Under the pieces are notes generated by a model. That model worked only from the letters and a program-made list of their open reading frames with translations, made no database searches and was not told where the DNA came from. This document shows positions 1-9,825 of a stretch of 49,697 nucleotides of DNA, piece after piece. Positions within the stretch are counted from its first letter, which is position 1, and every line of letters starts with the position of its first letter. The position numbers and the translations under genes are program-made. The DNA is from Spirogloea muscicola (Eukaryota > Streptophyta > Zygnematophyceae > Spirogloeales > Spirogloeaceae), in NCBI GenBank assembly GCA_009602725.1, contig WELB01000198.1:135251-184947 (forward strand), in the 5' to 3' direction.

Positions 1-125
1 AGGGGGCCTGCTCGCCGCCGCGGACCCCATGGCGGGCGCCGCCGGCGGCGGCGCCGGCGGCGGCCCGGGGTTTAGGAGGGGCGGCGGCGGCGGCGGCGGC
101 GCCCTCGACCTAACTTGTGACAGTC
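1..125. repeat. GGC/GCC low-complexity tract
   Basis: The stretch is dominated by GGC and GCC trinucleotides, broken once near 70-80 by an A/T-containing stretch. Apparent reading frames here would be Gly/Ala homopolymers with no recognisable domain. Similar tracts recur at 600-660, 14240-14330, 19420-19580 and 43060-43130. The last of these is real coding sequence, so the tract alone does not decide coding status. Confidence 0.8.
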
Positions 126-189
126 CTTGCGTCCTTTTGAAGAAGGTGCTCCCAGGCTAGTACCTTGCATCAGAAAGCTGGGCGAGCTC

Positions 190-380
190 TAGTTGGTGGC
201 AGAAGGGCTCCGTTTCTGGCATCTAGTATTTATGCATCGAGTAGTGACCTTTATGTTTTGACCCGTGGTCATTGAGCGGGTCAATCTGCTGTAGGTTATG
301 TAGATCTTTAGATGTGCTTGCCATTGTACCTGGTAATTTGGCCTACACCTGTTTCTAATACACGGTTGTCCCTCCCCACA
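190..380 (+). mobile_element. Truncated retroelement 3' end, subfamily A
   Basis: A short frame ends with the peptide SDLYVLTRGH and the stop at 273-275. It is followed by the subfamily A tail: GAGCGGGTCA, a CTGCTGTAGG block, GTGCTTGCC and a GTACxTGGxxxxTTGGCC block. The same tail occurs inverted at 16079-16190 and, more divergent, at 4690-4812, 15570-15668 and 19712-19865. Only the 3' end is present, as expected for 5'-truncated non-LTR copies. The element class is inferred from the longer copy at 4690-5365. Confidence 0.65.
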
Positions 381-417
381 CACACGAGCTCTGCCCTCAT
401 TTGGCCCCTTCGAACCT

Positions 418-590
418 TTGCTTGTTTTTCTTAGCGCTTCCCCTGGCCCCCTTCTCGTACTCTGTTCATTCTTTTGGGCTGGCTTTTTTGGGCTGGCTTT
501 TCAGCCCCTTTCCTCAATGAGCGAGCACTGTCGATTTTTTCGGGCTGGCTTTTCACAGCCCTTGCCCCTATTTAGAGGGCCACTTCTTCT
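418..590 (+). repeat. Retroelement tail copies with hairpin motif
   Basis: Two or three tandem copies of the hairpin tail lie here. Each has a T-rich lead (GTTCATTCTTTTGGGCTGGC) and a short T-rich loop, then CAGCCCCTTxCCTCA. The GGCTGG arm pairs with CCAGCC or CAGCC. The start of the block (CTTGTTTTTCTTAGCGCTTC) matches the tail of the copy at 661-935. The reading frame across 418-642 is a by-product of this repeat. Confidence 0.65.
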
Positions 591-595
591 GCCCT

Positions 596-660
596 CACGC
601 GCAGTGCGTCAGCGCCGCGCCACCGCCGCCGCCGCCGCTTAGACACCGCCGCCGCCGCTT
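596..660. repeat. CCG trinucleotide repeat, duplicated
   Basis: Two CCGCCGCCGCCGCTT units stand in tandem, separated by the short spacers AGACA and ATGCA. They directly precede the HLRAG frame of the next repeat copy. Confidence 0.75.
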
Positions 661-935
661 ATGCACCTTCGTGCCGGCAGAGCCCTCGCTGCTGCCTCTG
701 GCTCTGGCCAGGCTCCCACTTCGCCACTGAGAATAGGGGCCAGGGGACCCACTTCCAGGAGCCTAATCTCTGATCTGCGGCTGCTTAGCAGGGGTTACTG
801 AGTGATTCATAGCTGCTTTGTTTCTTTGTGTGCTTGTTTTTCTTAGCGCTTCCCCATGGCCCCCTTCTCGTACTCTGTTCATTCTTTTTTGGGCTGGCTT
901 TTCCAGCCCAAAATGGGCGAGCACTTTCTTCCTTA
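661..935 (+). mobile_element. Truncated retroelement 3' end, subfamily C
   Basis: A continuous 46-codon frame (661-801) starts with MHLRAGRALAAASG and ends with SDLRLLSRGY and a TGA stop at 799-801. After the stop come GTGATTCATAGCTGCTTTG, a TCTTAGCGCTTCCCC block and the hairpin GGGCTGGCTTTTCCAGCCC near 892-910. The HLRAGRALAAASG block also occurs in the copies at 5690-6110, 14789-15100 and 24683-24945. An inverted relative lies at 6410-6700. There is no promoter or 5' region, so this is a dead copy. Confidence 0.7.
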
Positions 936-984
936 GAGAGAGAGGGTGCGCGGTTTGCATGCAGTAAAGTGGTGGCCAATTCAG

Positions 985-1085
985 ATTTAAATTCCCCTGG
1001 CCCCCTTCTCGTAATCTGTTCATTCTTGTTTTGGGCTGGCTTGTCCAGCCCCTATCCTCAATGGGCGAGCCCTTTCTCAAATTCA
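985..1085 (+). repeat. Isolated hairpin tail copy
   Basis: This copy carries CCCCTGGCCCCCTTCTCGTA, then a T-rich lead, GGGCTGGCTTGTCCAGCCCC and an ATGGGCGAGC terminus. It matches the tail after the stop codon of the 661-935 copy but lacks the coding end. Confidence 0.6.
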
Positions 1086-2790
1086 AGCCATTACGTCGTT
1101 CAGGCAAAAGCTAGTGCAAAAAGTGTGGCTTCAAGAAATGAAGCCCTATCTCAAGATGGCATGTGCTCACTCGTAGTAAGCTCATTACCCAATTAAAAGG
1201 ACATTTGAAGGGCTAGAAGTGGCCTCCCTTTCAATTTCAAGCGCACCGCGCGCCTTTCCCCAGATGGCTAAGAAAGAAGCAGTACCATTGTGACGACAAC
1301 TACCCACCGTTGAGCACTTTCCATAATAACAAATGACTTGGGGGAGCCGAAAGCCGGTGTGGCGGACACGTCACTTGACGCAGGTAGTTAGCCAAATCGT
1401 TACTAGCTGTAAGTAACCTTCCAGACGACACTGTAGCCGCGACGAATTTCGTGCGCCACGTCGAAGAGGCACGTGCACCCCGTGGCGTGGCCCGGCGGCG
1501 GGCCTGCCCGGCGGCTTGCCATGCTCGGCCATGCTCGGGCATGCTGGCCAGCACGGGGCCTGGCGCGGCAGCCCCGGGGGTTCCGCTCCGGGCTCGCCCT
1601 CCCAAGGCATGGGACCGAGCCAGGGACACCCCTCAGAACGGGCTTGGGCAGTCATCTGCGGCGGCGAAGGGTGGCCATCAGCGCCCAGTCCCGCTTCACC
1701 GGGAAGCGCCGATGGTACCTGCGACCACACCCACCCCGGTCGCGAGGGCGTCCGCCTTACATCGGCTCGCTGGCCGCTGCAACAGCAGCCTCGGGGATTG
1801 GACGAGCTGTTTCTTTCCTTGACAGGGCGCCTCCTTGATCCACTCCCCCGGCTGGACCCTCACAGCTGCTGATAGAGGTCATTGAAAGAAGGCGTATAAT
1901 ATAAGCGGGAAGCCAGAGCAAGCCAGTACACTAGTTGTAAGATGAATGAAAGAATACTCAAGTGGGGCTAAGGAACAATCAAAAATGAAAGTTGAAGTGG
2001 GACCTAGTACTGACGAGTGAGCACATACATATCTGCTTACTAATCTGGGGCGCTGAAGCTCCACTCCGCAAGCCAGTAGCATCGCTTAAGCTCGCTCAGC
2101 TCACCTGAGTATGGTTAGAGCCTGGGGACACTGCAAAGTAAACGAGAGCGGCAGTCGCTGTTGAGCAATGCTCGTGGGACGCTAGTCTGTCTTAAGCTAC
2201 CGGCCCGACTACGAAGGCGTGCATAAACCAGGTGGGCCAGGCGATGGAGGAGTGGAACCAAACTTTCACCCACGCTTTATCCTGGTCATGCTCCACAAAT
2301 AAAATCACATTAGAAGATTTTGTTTCTCTTTATGCGACTTCATGCCGTAGATGTCATGAATGTCCACAGCGCACTGTTCAATAACACAAGATCTCCCTGC
2401 AGTGGTGTTTAGGAGACAGGGTTTAGTTTAGGGTCCAGGATTGCCCTGAAATGCCGCGCCTTCTATTATTCAGCATGCTTTGTCGTCCAGCCAGCCACAG
2501 TTGGTGCCCCCACTTGTAAAGCGTTAATAATTACGACGTTGAGGAGGAGGCGAGAGGGCGGCAGCACATCCAGACGCCTCACGTACAGCTCGCCGCGTTT
2601 CATGTAGCCCAACCTCTGCACTAGCTTTTGCCTGAACATTGTTCTGGCTTGAGTGACCTTCCTTACATTTGATGTGCACCGCGCAGCTTCTCTTCACAAC
2701 CACTGCCTCTTATTTGAGGAGCCAGCCGCAAAGGTGATGGGTAAAGCGAGAGCTGCCAGTCGCCATCAGAAGTGCTGAACTCAATTAGGA
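1086..2790. other. Intergenic, no gene recognised
   Basis: Positions 1440-1870 are a GC-rich block in which several overlapping frames of about 120 codons are open on both strands. None shows a domain, and mutual openness in all frames is typical of GC-rich non-coding sequence. A small ATGCTCGGGC tandem lies near 1518-1550. From 1870 to 2790 the composition becomes AT-richer with frequent stops. I see no exon with flanking splice sites. Confidence 0.5.
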
Positions 2791-2830
2791 GGCGGCGGCT
2801 GTGACATGGCCAGCCCAAATGGAGAAGCTC
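2785..2830 (-). repeat. Hairpin tail fragment, inverted
   Basis: The order GGCTGTGACATGGCCAGCCC then AAATGGA is the reverse-strand form of the hairpin tail seen at 6240-6290 and 18225-18270. An ATG in this fragment opens the short frame 2806-3075, which is therefore probably not a gene start. Confidence 0.45.
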
Positions 2831-3107
2831 CTCTTCCAGATGGGGTCGACAACTGCAAAAAGCGAGTGCCAAACGCATCGACGATGTCTAGAGGACGGCA
2901 CACAGTTGCCAGTCAGATGGAGGTGACCGATTCCGGCTATCGGCTGCTATTCCACCGCTTTGCTGATATTGACCAGAGGTTGTTGAGCACCAATTTTAGT
3001 GGCTCCTTGCAAGTCTATCAAGTAGGCTATCTAAATGTGTCTGCTTTTGTGAACTTAATAATGTCTACTCCCTGATATTTCTGAAAAGCCGCACCTCAGT
3101 AGGAGTA

Positions 3108-3644
3108 ATGATTGCTGATGAGGAGGGAGCAACAGATGAACCCCAGTTTTACCTGTTGCAATGCGCAAAAGAATACTCGAAAGAGAATTTACCGTCACCT
3201 TTTGTTGTGGGCCAGAAGGCGGCCGTCTCCACTCTTACATCGTTCATTGCGGTGCAGCCAGCCATCATACTGAGTGCACTGACCTCGGATGGGCTGATTG
3301 ATGAGGTCTAGAAGGAGCTTGAAGTGGAAGAGAAGTATCGACTCTGCGATGCTTTCAAATCAGTTCAGATTAGCAGCCTTTCATGTACCGGAGGCTTGGT
3401 CTTTCACAACATCTGGAAGGAGTCTCCACAATCTAGGGCAGAATCAACGACCAGTCCAAGTCCAACGGTTCTTAGAACCATTAAAGATATCCCTGCAAGT
3501 TGTCTGACGATGCTGGAATTGTTTGCTGAAATTTGCACAGGGTTGGCAGGTCTTCCTCGGAATCGCCTTACAGTTGCCCACTTCATATATGTGGACTGTT
3601 ATCTGGAGGCACGCGAGGAGCTGTGCACCACACAGACGTTCTGA
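3108..3644 (+). pseudogene. Decayed cytosine-methyltransferase-like frame
   Basis: One frame stays open for about 178 codons, interrupted by a single TAG at 3309-3311. Near its end it reads LELFAEICTGLAGL, then FIYVD about 13 residues later. This resembles C5-cytosine methyltransferase motif I (xLFxGxGxG, the AdoMet-binding loop) and the acidic residue of motif II. Where the Gly of FxG is expected there is Glu (FAE), so the site looks damaged. Methyltransferase domains of this type are known from retrotransposons in some algae and dinoflagellates, and I infer a remnant of such an element. The catalytic PC motif (motif IV) is not present, and the frame ends at 3644. It could instead be part of a decayed cellular gene. 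Confidence 0.45.
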
Positions 3645-4689
3645 AAGTAAGGCACAATTACCTACTTTCTAAAAAACATCTCTTCAAACATTGGAATATA
3701 TTGCTGCCTAGGGAGATAGATTTTTTTCAATTTGAGCATCTCAACAAGCTGCCGATGGTGGATCTGATTTTTGCGAAGGATTTCATAGTGCAGGTTTTGA
3801 TTGTGGTCTGACCACCGCTCTATTTTTTTGAATGATGTAGGCCCATCCACAGCAGGCAGACAAACAGCAGGCAGATATCGGTCCGCTTCACAAGAGACGA
3901 CGACACAGTGACAGGGTCGCCCCTGACCTTGAGTCAGAATACTTGTCTAAAAGGCGAAGTACGCAGACAACTTTGTTAGGGGGTGATTGTTAGGGGGCCA
4001 GCCAAACTCGGAGATAGCTGGTTTTACCCATAGCCATACATTTGGACTTGCCTTTGACAACTAGCGCCTTCTAGTGGAATGATGTCATTCCCTTCAGCTT
4101 CTTATGGCCCTAGCACCCCCTGGGTTGCAAACTTGGGCTGCAGAGAGCAGAATCTTTAAAAGAGCAGAATCTGTCAAATACAAGTGAAAGGAGAGCTCTT
4201 TTCAAAATGGTGGGCGATAGCTGTGAGAGATAGCTTTGAAGAAGCGTAAGCTTTTCCAAAGGGGGCGAGGGCTGTGATAAGTCTGGACAGGGTCCAAAGG
4301 GGCTGGACTGCTCTGGATCACACGGCTATGCAAGACCACATGGGATGGTCGCACAAGCGTCCGCAGCCGCAAGTCAGAAAGAATAGCACCCGAAAGCAGT
4401 CCCCTTGCCGATAGCCAGAGGCCGCAGCTAGAGCATGGGTAGATTGCAGATGCAGCGCGTGGGCCATAAACCGCCACAGGAAAGTGGAGCATGCAAAACA
4501 CCTGTGAGATGCGAGCTAGCGGCATTGAAGTCAGGCTGTTTGAGACACGGTCAAGCGCGCAGCCTGCTCAGAAGGTCCAGCCGTCGAGACTCGAAAGCCC
4601 TGTGGACATCGATGGCCACTTAATTGAACTCGTTCCCTTCCGGATTGTCAGCCTAATCGGCCTCCCTGACACGGGCGGCGTTGGCTGCT
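3645..4689. other. Intergenic, no gene recognised
   Basis: There are only short frames and no domain. Around 4220-4300 a stretch with GGCTGTGATAAG, GGACAGGGTCC and AAGGGGCTGG resembles a degraded inverted hairpin tail. Nothing else is recognisable. Confidence 0.4.
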
Positions 4690-5365
4690 GCATGCCCAGA
4701 AAAATGGAGTGTGTGTTAAGAGATGGAGGGCCTGTGTGGCCAAGTAGGAAGGCAAGCACATTGACACATATACATCACCTGCTGCGAAGCTGACCCGCTC
4801 AGTAACCACGAGTTAGCACATAGAGGTCGCTAATTGATGCCCGAATAATGGACGGCAGTTGAAAAGCTTTTGAGCTACCAGCTAAGGTTCGACCAGCGTT
4901 CTGATGCAAGGCATGAGCCTGAGCTCGCTGCAAACAAGTTGACACTCGACGTCGCAAGAATGACAAGCGAGGCTGCCGGCAAGCGAGGACCCATGCAGCC
5001 AGAAATGTCGATTGCGGCTGGTAGGAGGTGATCACTGCGGGGTAAGTCAGAGTAGTGTAGGAGCTTTCTCTGCTCAGCACCTCCCACTGCGTGGCCAGCG
5101 ATGTGAGTCAATGCGAATTCTTGTACGCCTCCGTCACAACTACATCCACCAAGGCTCGTGGGCCTCCGCCAGGTTGTACACCCACAATGTCCAGGGTGCG
5201 ACAGGGATGGCGTCCCTGAGAATCCATGGCGATGGGCATTGTAATGCTCACTTCCACAATGGCGCGGTAGCCAGCGTCGCGCATTAGGCCCGCCAGGGCG
5301 TCCCGTAGGAGATTATGGACGCCCACCACCTCAGGGCCTGTGGGACACCGCAGCATGTGGGTAGC
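4690..5365 (-). mobile_element. Non-LTR-like retroelement 3' part, subfamily A, with endonuclease-like domain
   Basis: This is the longest copy of the family. On the minus strand one frame runs from 5356 to 4799 (185 codons) with a single internal TGA at 5108-5110. It begins MLRCPTG, then VHNLLRDALAGLM, then TLDIVGV and ALVDVVVTEAY, then a basic helical stretch, and ends SDLYVLTRGY-stop. An RC...HN...D...DVxV order is what the C-terminal restriction-like endonuclease of R2-type non-LTR retrotransposons shows; that assignment is by motif only. A degenerate sister copy sits at 15570-16010 on the same strand. After the stop comes the subfamily A tail, ending near 4690. The reverse transcriptase is absent, so the copy is 5'-truncated and inactive. 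Confidence 0.6.
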
Positions 5366-5570
5366 AAGGTCTCCGCCCTCCGCACGGAAGTCGCACTAAC
5401 ACTGAGTTACTCAAGCCCAGAAAGGTGTAGACGAGAGGCCCTGACTTGGAGCGATTAACCACATCTGTTGTGAAGACATTGCAACGATGCGCGGGCCCCA
5501 GTATGGAGTCCGTCAGCCCTGCCCCGCATGGGCATGATGGGCGTATACTCAAGCGCGCCCAACTCAATAG
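5366..5570. other. Inter-repeat segment
   Basis: No splice-flanked exon or domain is visible. The long minus-strand frame covering 5331-5906 runs across two different repeat copies in antisense and is not taken as a gene. Confidence 0.4.
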
Positions 5571-5660
5571 AAGGGAAGCGCGGCCAGATTGACTGGTGGC
5601 TGGGAAAGGCCAGCCCAAAGAAATGGACAAGGTCTGAAGGAGCTGGAGCGCGCGCCACCC
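5571..5660 (-). repeat. Subfamily B hairpin tail, inverted
   Basis: The stretch GCGCGGCCAGATTGACTGG, then TGGCTGGGAAAGGCCAGCCC, then ATGGACAAGGTCTGA is nearly identical to 14789-14865, and in reverse to 6035-6105. The GGCTGG and CCAGCC arms flank a short purine loop. It stands tail-to-head against the plus-strand copy that starts near 5690, so the two were separate insertions. Confidence 0.7.
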
Positions 5661-6130
5661 AATAGAAGGTCTTTGATAGTAATGCGATGCTTCAATGTCG
5701 CCGGGTCGCTCGCTCACGTCTTCCGGATGCGCTTGGCCATCTCTTTGCAGCGGTCCCTTGCCTTCGTGGGTCACTTGCGCGCAGGCCGCGCTTTGGCGGC
5801 GGCCTCTGGCTTCCGTCAGGGCGACATCTTTCCGCCTGCGAGCTATTCCGACTTGCATATTTTGACCAGAGGTTACTGAGCGTCCCCTTGCTGATGTCCT
5901 TAGCACTCCGGCTCCTTCAGTCTTTGTGCATTCCTTTGGACTGGCCTTTGTCCATTCTTTTTGGGTTGGCTTTGCCAGCCCTCTTCTCTATGGGCTGATG
6001 GTGGCTGATGTCCTGGTCCTAGTCATTCGCACTCTGGCTCCTTCAGACCTTGTCCATTCCTTTGGGCTCGCCTTTCCCAGCCACCAGTCAACCTGGCCGC
6101 GCTTACTTCTTATGGGCTCGCACTTCTCTC
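5661..6130 (+). mobile_element. Truncated retroelement 3' end, subfamily B
   Basis: A frame from about 5690 reads through HLRAGRALAAASGFRQGD and ends SDLHILTRGY with a TGA at 5877-5879. The tail then reads GCGTCCCCTTGCTGATGTCC, followed by a GCTCCTTCAG block and the hairpin region at 5930-5990. A second tail follows at 6030-6110. An inverted, highly similar copy is at 14789-15100, about 9 kb away, and a related minus-strand fragment lies at 42830-42890. Confidence 0.7.
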
Positions 6131-6224
6131 AAAGCCACCAGTTAATGTGGCCGCGCTTTCTAAGAATGCGATAATTGTAAGAGGCTAGCCCAAACAAGAC
6201 TGAATGAAGGCCCAAAAGAGAAAG

Positions 6225-6335
6225 TAGCAGCTACTTCAACGTAAGGCAATGGCTGTGAGAGGCCAGCCCAAACGGCATGAACAAGGTCTAGGCCCAGGTC
6301 TGAAGGGGCCGGAAAGCGCAAAATCAAGCTCTTCC
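6225..6335 (-). repeat. Hairpin tail fragment, inverted
   Basis: GGCTGTGAGAGGCCAGCCC is followed by a CATGAACAAGGTCT block. It is the same order as at 18225-18270 inside the DHDPS gene. Confidence 0.55.
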
Positions 6336-6409
6336 CTCAAGGATGCGTAGCAGCATTCCAGGAGGCGGCAGCTGTCTGAAGGCTAGGCCAGCCCAACATT
6401 TCGCGCTCG

Positions 6410-6700
6410 CCGCCTAGCCCCCCCGCCCTGCCTCCCCAGAAGAAGAAAGTGCTCGCCCATTGAGAATAGGGGCTGGAACAACCAGCCCGAAAAAGAATGA
6501 ACAGAGTACGAGAAGGGGGCCAGGGGAAGCGCTAAGTAACAGAAACAAAGCTGCTACGAGACACTCAGTAACCCCTGCTAAGCAGCCGCAGATCAGAGAT
6601 GCTGGGCTCCTGGAAGTGGGTCCCCTGGCCAGAGCCAGAGGCAGCAGCGAGGACCCAGAACCTTGCTCTCGCAACGCCATTGCCGCTCTTGGTCCTCTGC
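6410..6700 (-). mobile_element. Truncated retroelement 3' end, subfamily C, inverted
   Basis: On the minus strand a frame ends SDLRLLSRGY with the stop at 6567-6565. It is followed by the same tail as the 661-935 copy, including CGCTTCCCCTGGCCCCC and the GGGCTGG...CCAGCCCC hairpin near 6470-6492. The coding end has the AAASGSGQG variant shared with 661-801. It sits a few hundred bases upstream of the TPR gene. Confidence 0.65.
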
Positions 6701-7000
6701 ACTCACGCCAGACAGCAGCGACTTCAGGAGGACACAGCGGCCTCGCTTGCTGTAGCAAGGCACCCTCGGGCACCTGTTATCCGCCCTTCTGCAGCGCAGC
6801 TTCCGTTTCATTAGGCACTCAAGGCAGAGCACCAACAGCGGACCCCTTGCCGGTCATTTGCGCCGCCTGACGATCCCCCTGATATGCGCGGAATTACGCA
6901 GACGAAGTGGGAATGCTAATGACATGGAGGCAATGGCTCGGGGAATACGCCGTCCTTCTGCTCTGCCCTCCATTTGCTGTTGTGGAACGGTGCTACGAGG

Positions 7001-9695
7001 ATGCAGGCCTCATGCTCTCGCCCAGCTTGCAAGGTGGTGCGCCGTCTGCTACCGACGAGTGATCGGCCGCAAGGCTGTCAGGGCCTGGACCCACTGCTTA
7101 AGAGAGGCCTAGCAGGCGCCACCACCTCTGGTGACAGTGATGCTCATGGCGCTGCCGTCGGTGGAAGCTCCGGTGGAGACGCGGCGGCGCTGGTCGCCGC
7201 AAAGGCGGCGGTCACAGGCTTCGACATTCCCACGCTGGAGGCGCTGTTCAGCAGCGCTCAGGAGTCCGTCGGAGCGCACCACGCTGTGACGGCGTCGGTG
7301 GCTCTCAGCCTCGGCCAGGCGTACATGCGAGTGCGTGCTGCAGCCATGGCCCCTCTTGTCTGCGCTGGCTGTGGCTCGCACTAGCCGAGTGAGCCTCTGA
7401 CTGCCGCGGCGATCTCAGCTGCCATGGGGTGGGGCCAGGCTGGCCACCATCCTGAGCGGGCCTTGGAGCTGGCAGATATGGCCTGGAAGGTGTTCAACAA
7501 GCTGGCAGGCGAAAGTGGTGGCAGCACCCATGGCGGCCAGGCCAGACCCATGTGCTTGCACCTCATGGCGGCCGCTCGAGGGCGGTGAGCCACCGACAGC
7601 CATGGCCAGGACTGCAAGAGTAATGGACTTTCTGTTGGGCTGGTGCTGCCTGAAGCCTGTCCCCATTCTCTCAAGCTGTACTTTCCGTGGCAAAATTGAT
7701 ACCTTTACCTACCTCACCAGCAGGCGTTCCCGGCGGCGCGTGCAGCATGGGGCAGCACAAGTTGGCGCTGGAGCACCTTGACGCCGCCCTGCGGCTGGTC
7801 CGCGCTGCCAATGTCACCCCCGCCGCCGAGGGCGGGGGCGGTGTTGACCAGGATGCCGCGCTGATGGAGTTCTCGACACTCATGCTGCAGGGTGACGCCC
7901 ACCAGGCGCTGGGCCGGCACGCTGCGGCCCTCGATGACTACTGCGCAGCACTGAGCTGCCAGGTGGCCACCTTGGGTCCTGTGCATGCTGATGTCGCTGC
8001 CACGATACGTCAGGTGGCAGAGGTCCATGGGCACCTGCTACAGTTTCCCAAGGCGCAACCTCTGGCTGAGCGCGCGCTACGCATCCACCTCCGTGCACTC
8101 GGTGATGGCTCTATGGACGAAGCTGTGGACCGCAGGTCAGTCCCTGGCACTGTGACATTTAAGAGCTAAGATACTGCCTGTTGTCACATCTCCACTCTAA
8201 GCTCCAATCTAAGCTCAAAAGTCAAGCTGAGTCTCTGAAGCTTTGACACCATACATTTTCCCAAGACTTGACAATTGCCCTGTTGGCAGGCTCCTAGCTG
8301 TCATCATGTCGGGCCAAGGCAACCATGAGGCAGCACTGCTGCACCTTCGGAAGGTAGCCGAGATCCTGGCAAAGCGTGGTCGCAACCTGGATATCGCATA
8401 CGTCAATGACTCTGTTGGTGAGGAGCTGAGCGCGCTTGGACGGCACAGCGAGGCGCTAGCTGCATTCGAGGTGGCAATATGTAAGAAGGCGGCGGAGCTC
8501 GGAGAGCGCCACCTGGCCGTGGCACGCACCCAGGTTGCGGCTGCCGAAGCCTGCATCGCTGCCGGACAAGCGTGCAATGCGGAGGTATGCAGAGCTAGCC
8601 CCAGGTGGGGTTCAGGGTTGACATCCAGGGGATAGGGTCCAAGTCCTACAATGAACATCAACTTGCACGTTGAAGCTGCCACTTAGACAGCATCACGGCA
8701 GCACAGGTGTCCTCCTGCTGCAGGTCTTCATAGACAAGGCTGTACAAGCATACGGCGAGCTGGACGAGCTGGGCAATGACCCGGCAGCCGCCTTTGAGGC
8801 GGCGCATGGCCTCACGCAGCTGGCAGGCGTCCATGAGAACCTGGGGCGGTATGACGTGGCCATCATCTTCCTCCGCAAGGCGCTCGCCTTGCGGCGCAGC
8901 ATTCCTGGCCAGCTGCATGCTGTCGCCAGTGAGGACCCGTCTCCCTGCTAGCTCAAGTCCAGGGCAGTAGCTTCTGTGAGGTGCAAGGACGGTCTTGAGC
9001 ACCTTGCGGCGCAGTATTCCCTGGCCAGCTTTGCACTGCCAGTGAGACTCTGCCTCCTGCTGACGCAGATGTTAGGCAGGACTTCCTGCGAGTGCAGATT
9101 GATTGGAGGCTATCTAAACAGAGTCTCGGTATAGGATCTGTGGAAATCAGTCTACCATCTTGTGCAGCTCAATCGTGCCAACTGGTACTGAAAGCATGCT
9201 AAAATCGGTGCAGGTACGCTGTCACAGATTGGCCTGACACAGCAGTCAGCCAGCATGCTGGACGATGCTATAGTCACCTTTCAAGAGTGCTTGCCTTTGA
9301 TGATTGAAGCTTTTGGGCCAAGCCACTCATCCATTCCCATCATTCTGAACCAAGTGAGTTCCTCAATATTGCTCAGCCCTTTTGCTCAATTACTGCTTAT
9401 CCAACTTAAGGTGAGAGAGCATACTAATGTTTCTCTCACTTCCTTGAGAAGCGCAACTGCAATGCACTGGCAAGTTAACAAGAGACGATGCAATTTCAGT
9501 GACAATAGTGATGGAGCCCTCGCTTTCCTGCAGATGGGCTTGGCACTGACGGAGCTGGGTAGAATTGAGGAGGCCGTACTCCACTTCCAGCGGGCCAGCA
9601 GCCTCCTCAACAAGCTGGTTGGGAAGGATCACGACCAGGCAACTGCTGTGCAAGAGAACTTGCTAGCTGCTCTAGCAATGCTCAAGAGCCCATAG
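7001..9695 (+). CDS. TPR protein, kinesin-light-chain-like
   Basis: Seven exons join with matching phases: 7001-7330, 7439-7584, 7746-8135, 8290-8584, 8724-8928, 9214-9353 and 9534-9695, giving about 555 residues. From roughly residue 90 onward the protein is built of tetratricopeptide repeats of the kinesin-light-chain type. Typical units are LGQAYM, ERALELADMAW, HKLALEHLDAALRL, GRHSEALAAFEVA, LGRYDVAIIFLRKAL and GRIEEAVLHFQRA. TPR arrays bind other proteins; the partner is unknown. The N-terminal 45 residues are Arg/Ser/Cys-rich and almost free of acidic residues, so an organelle transit peptide is possible. The start at 7001 is chosen for that segment; an upstream in-frame ATG near 6974 is an alternative. 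Exon 1 end and exon 2 start are less certain than the rest. The gene converges on the AMSH gene. Plant KLC-related proteins associate with microtubules, which is family knowledge and not shown here. Confidence 0.85.
8990..9050 (+). repeat. Partial duplicate of exon 5 end inside intron 5
   Basis: The sequence CTTGCGGCGCAG, TATTCC, CTGGCCAGCT and GCCAGTGAGA repeats the 3' end of exon 5 with its splice donor (8889-8935), with small indels. It lies about 110 bp downstream within the intron of the TPR gene. Confidence 0.75.
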
Positions 9696-9825
9696 AACTG
9701 CTGAGACGCGGTCACATCTCCCACGCTGTAGCATGCAGACAAACACAGACTCTTGACTACGATAGAAAGCAGAGAGGTCTTTGAAGATGGCGCTCTCTAC
9801 TGATTTGTAGGCAGCAGTATGATCG
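9696..9825. other. Short convergent intergenic gap
   Basis: Only 130 bp separate the stop codons of the TPR gene (+) and the AMSH gene (-), so their 3' untranslated regions probably overlap. I see no clear polyadenylation hexamer. Confidence 0.6.

Noticed and set aside
1371-1872. Several overlapping frames of about 120 codons on both strands
   Set aside because: A GC-rich block open in many frames at once, with no recognisable motif.
2806-3075. Plus-strand 89-codon frame starting MASPNGE
   Set aside because: Its start lies in an inverted hairpin-tail repeat, and no domain or exon boundary supports it.
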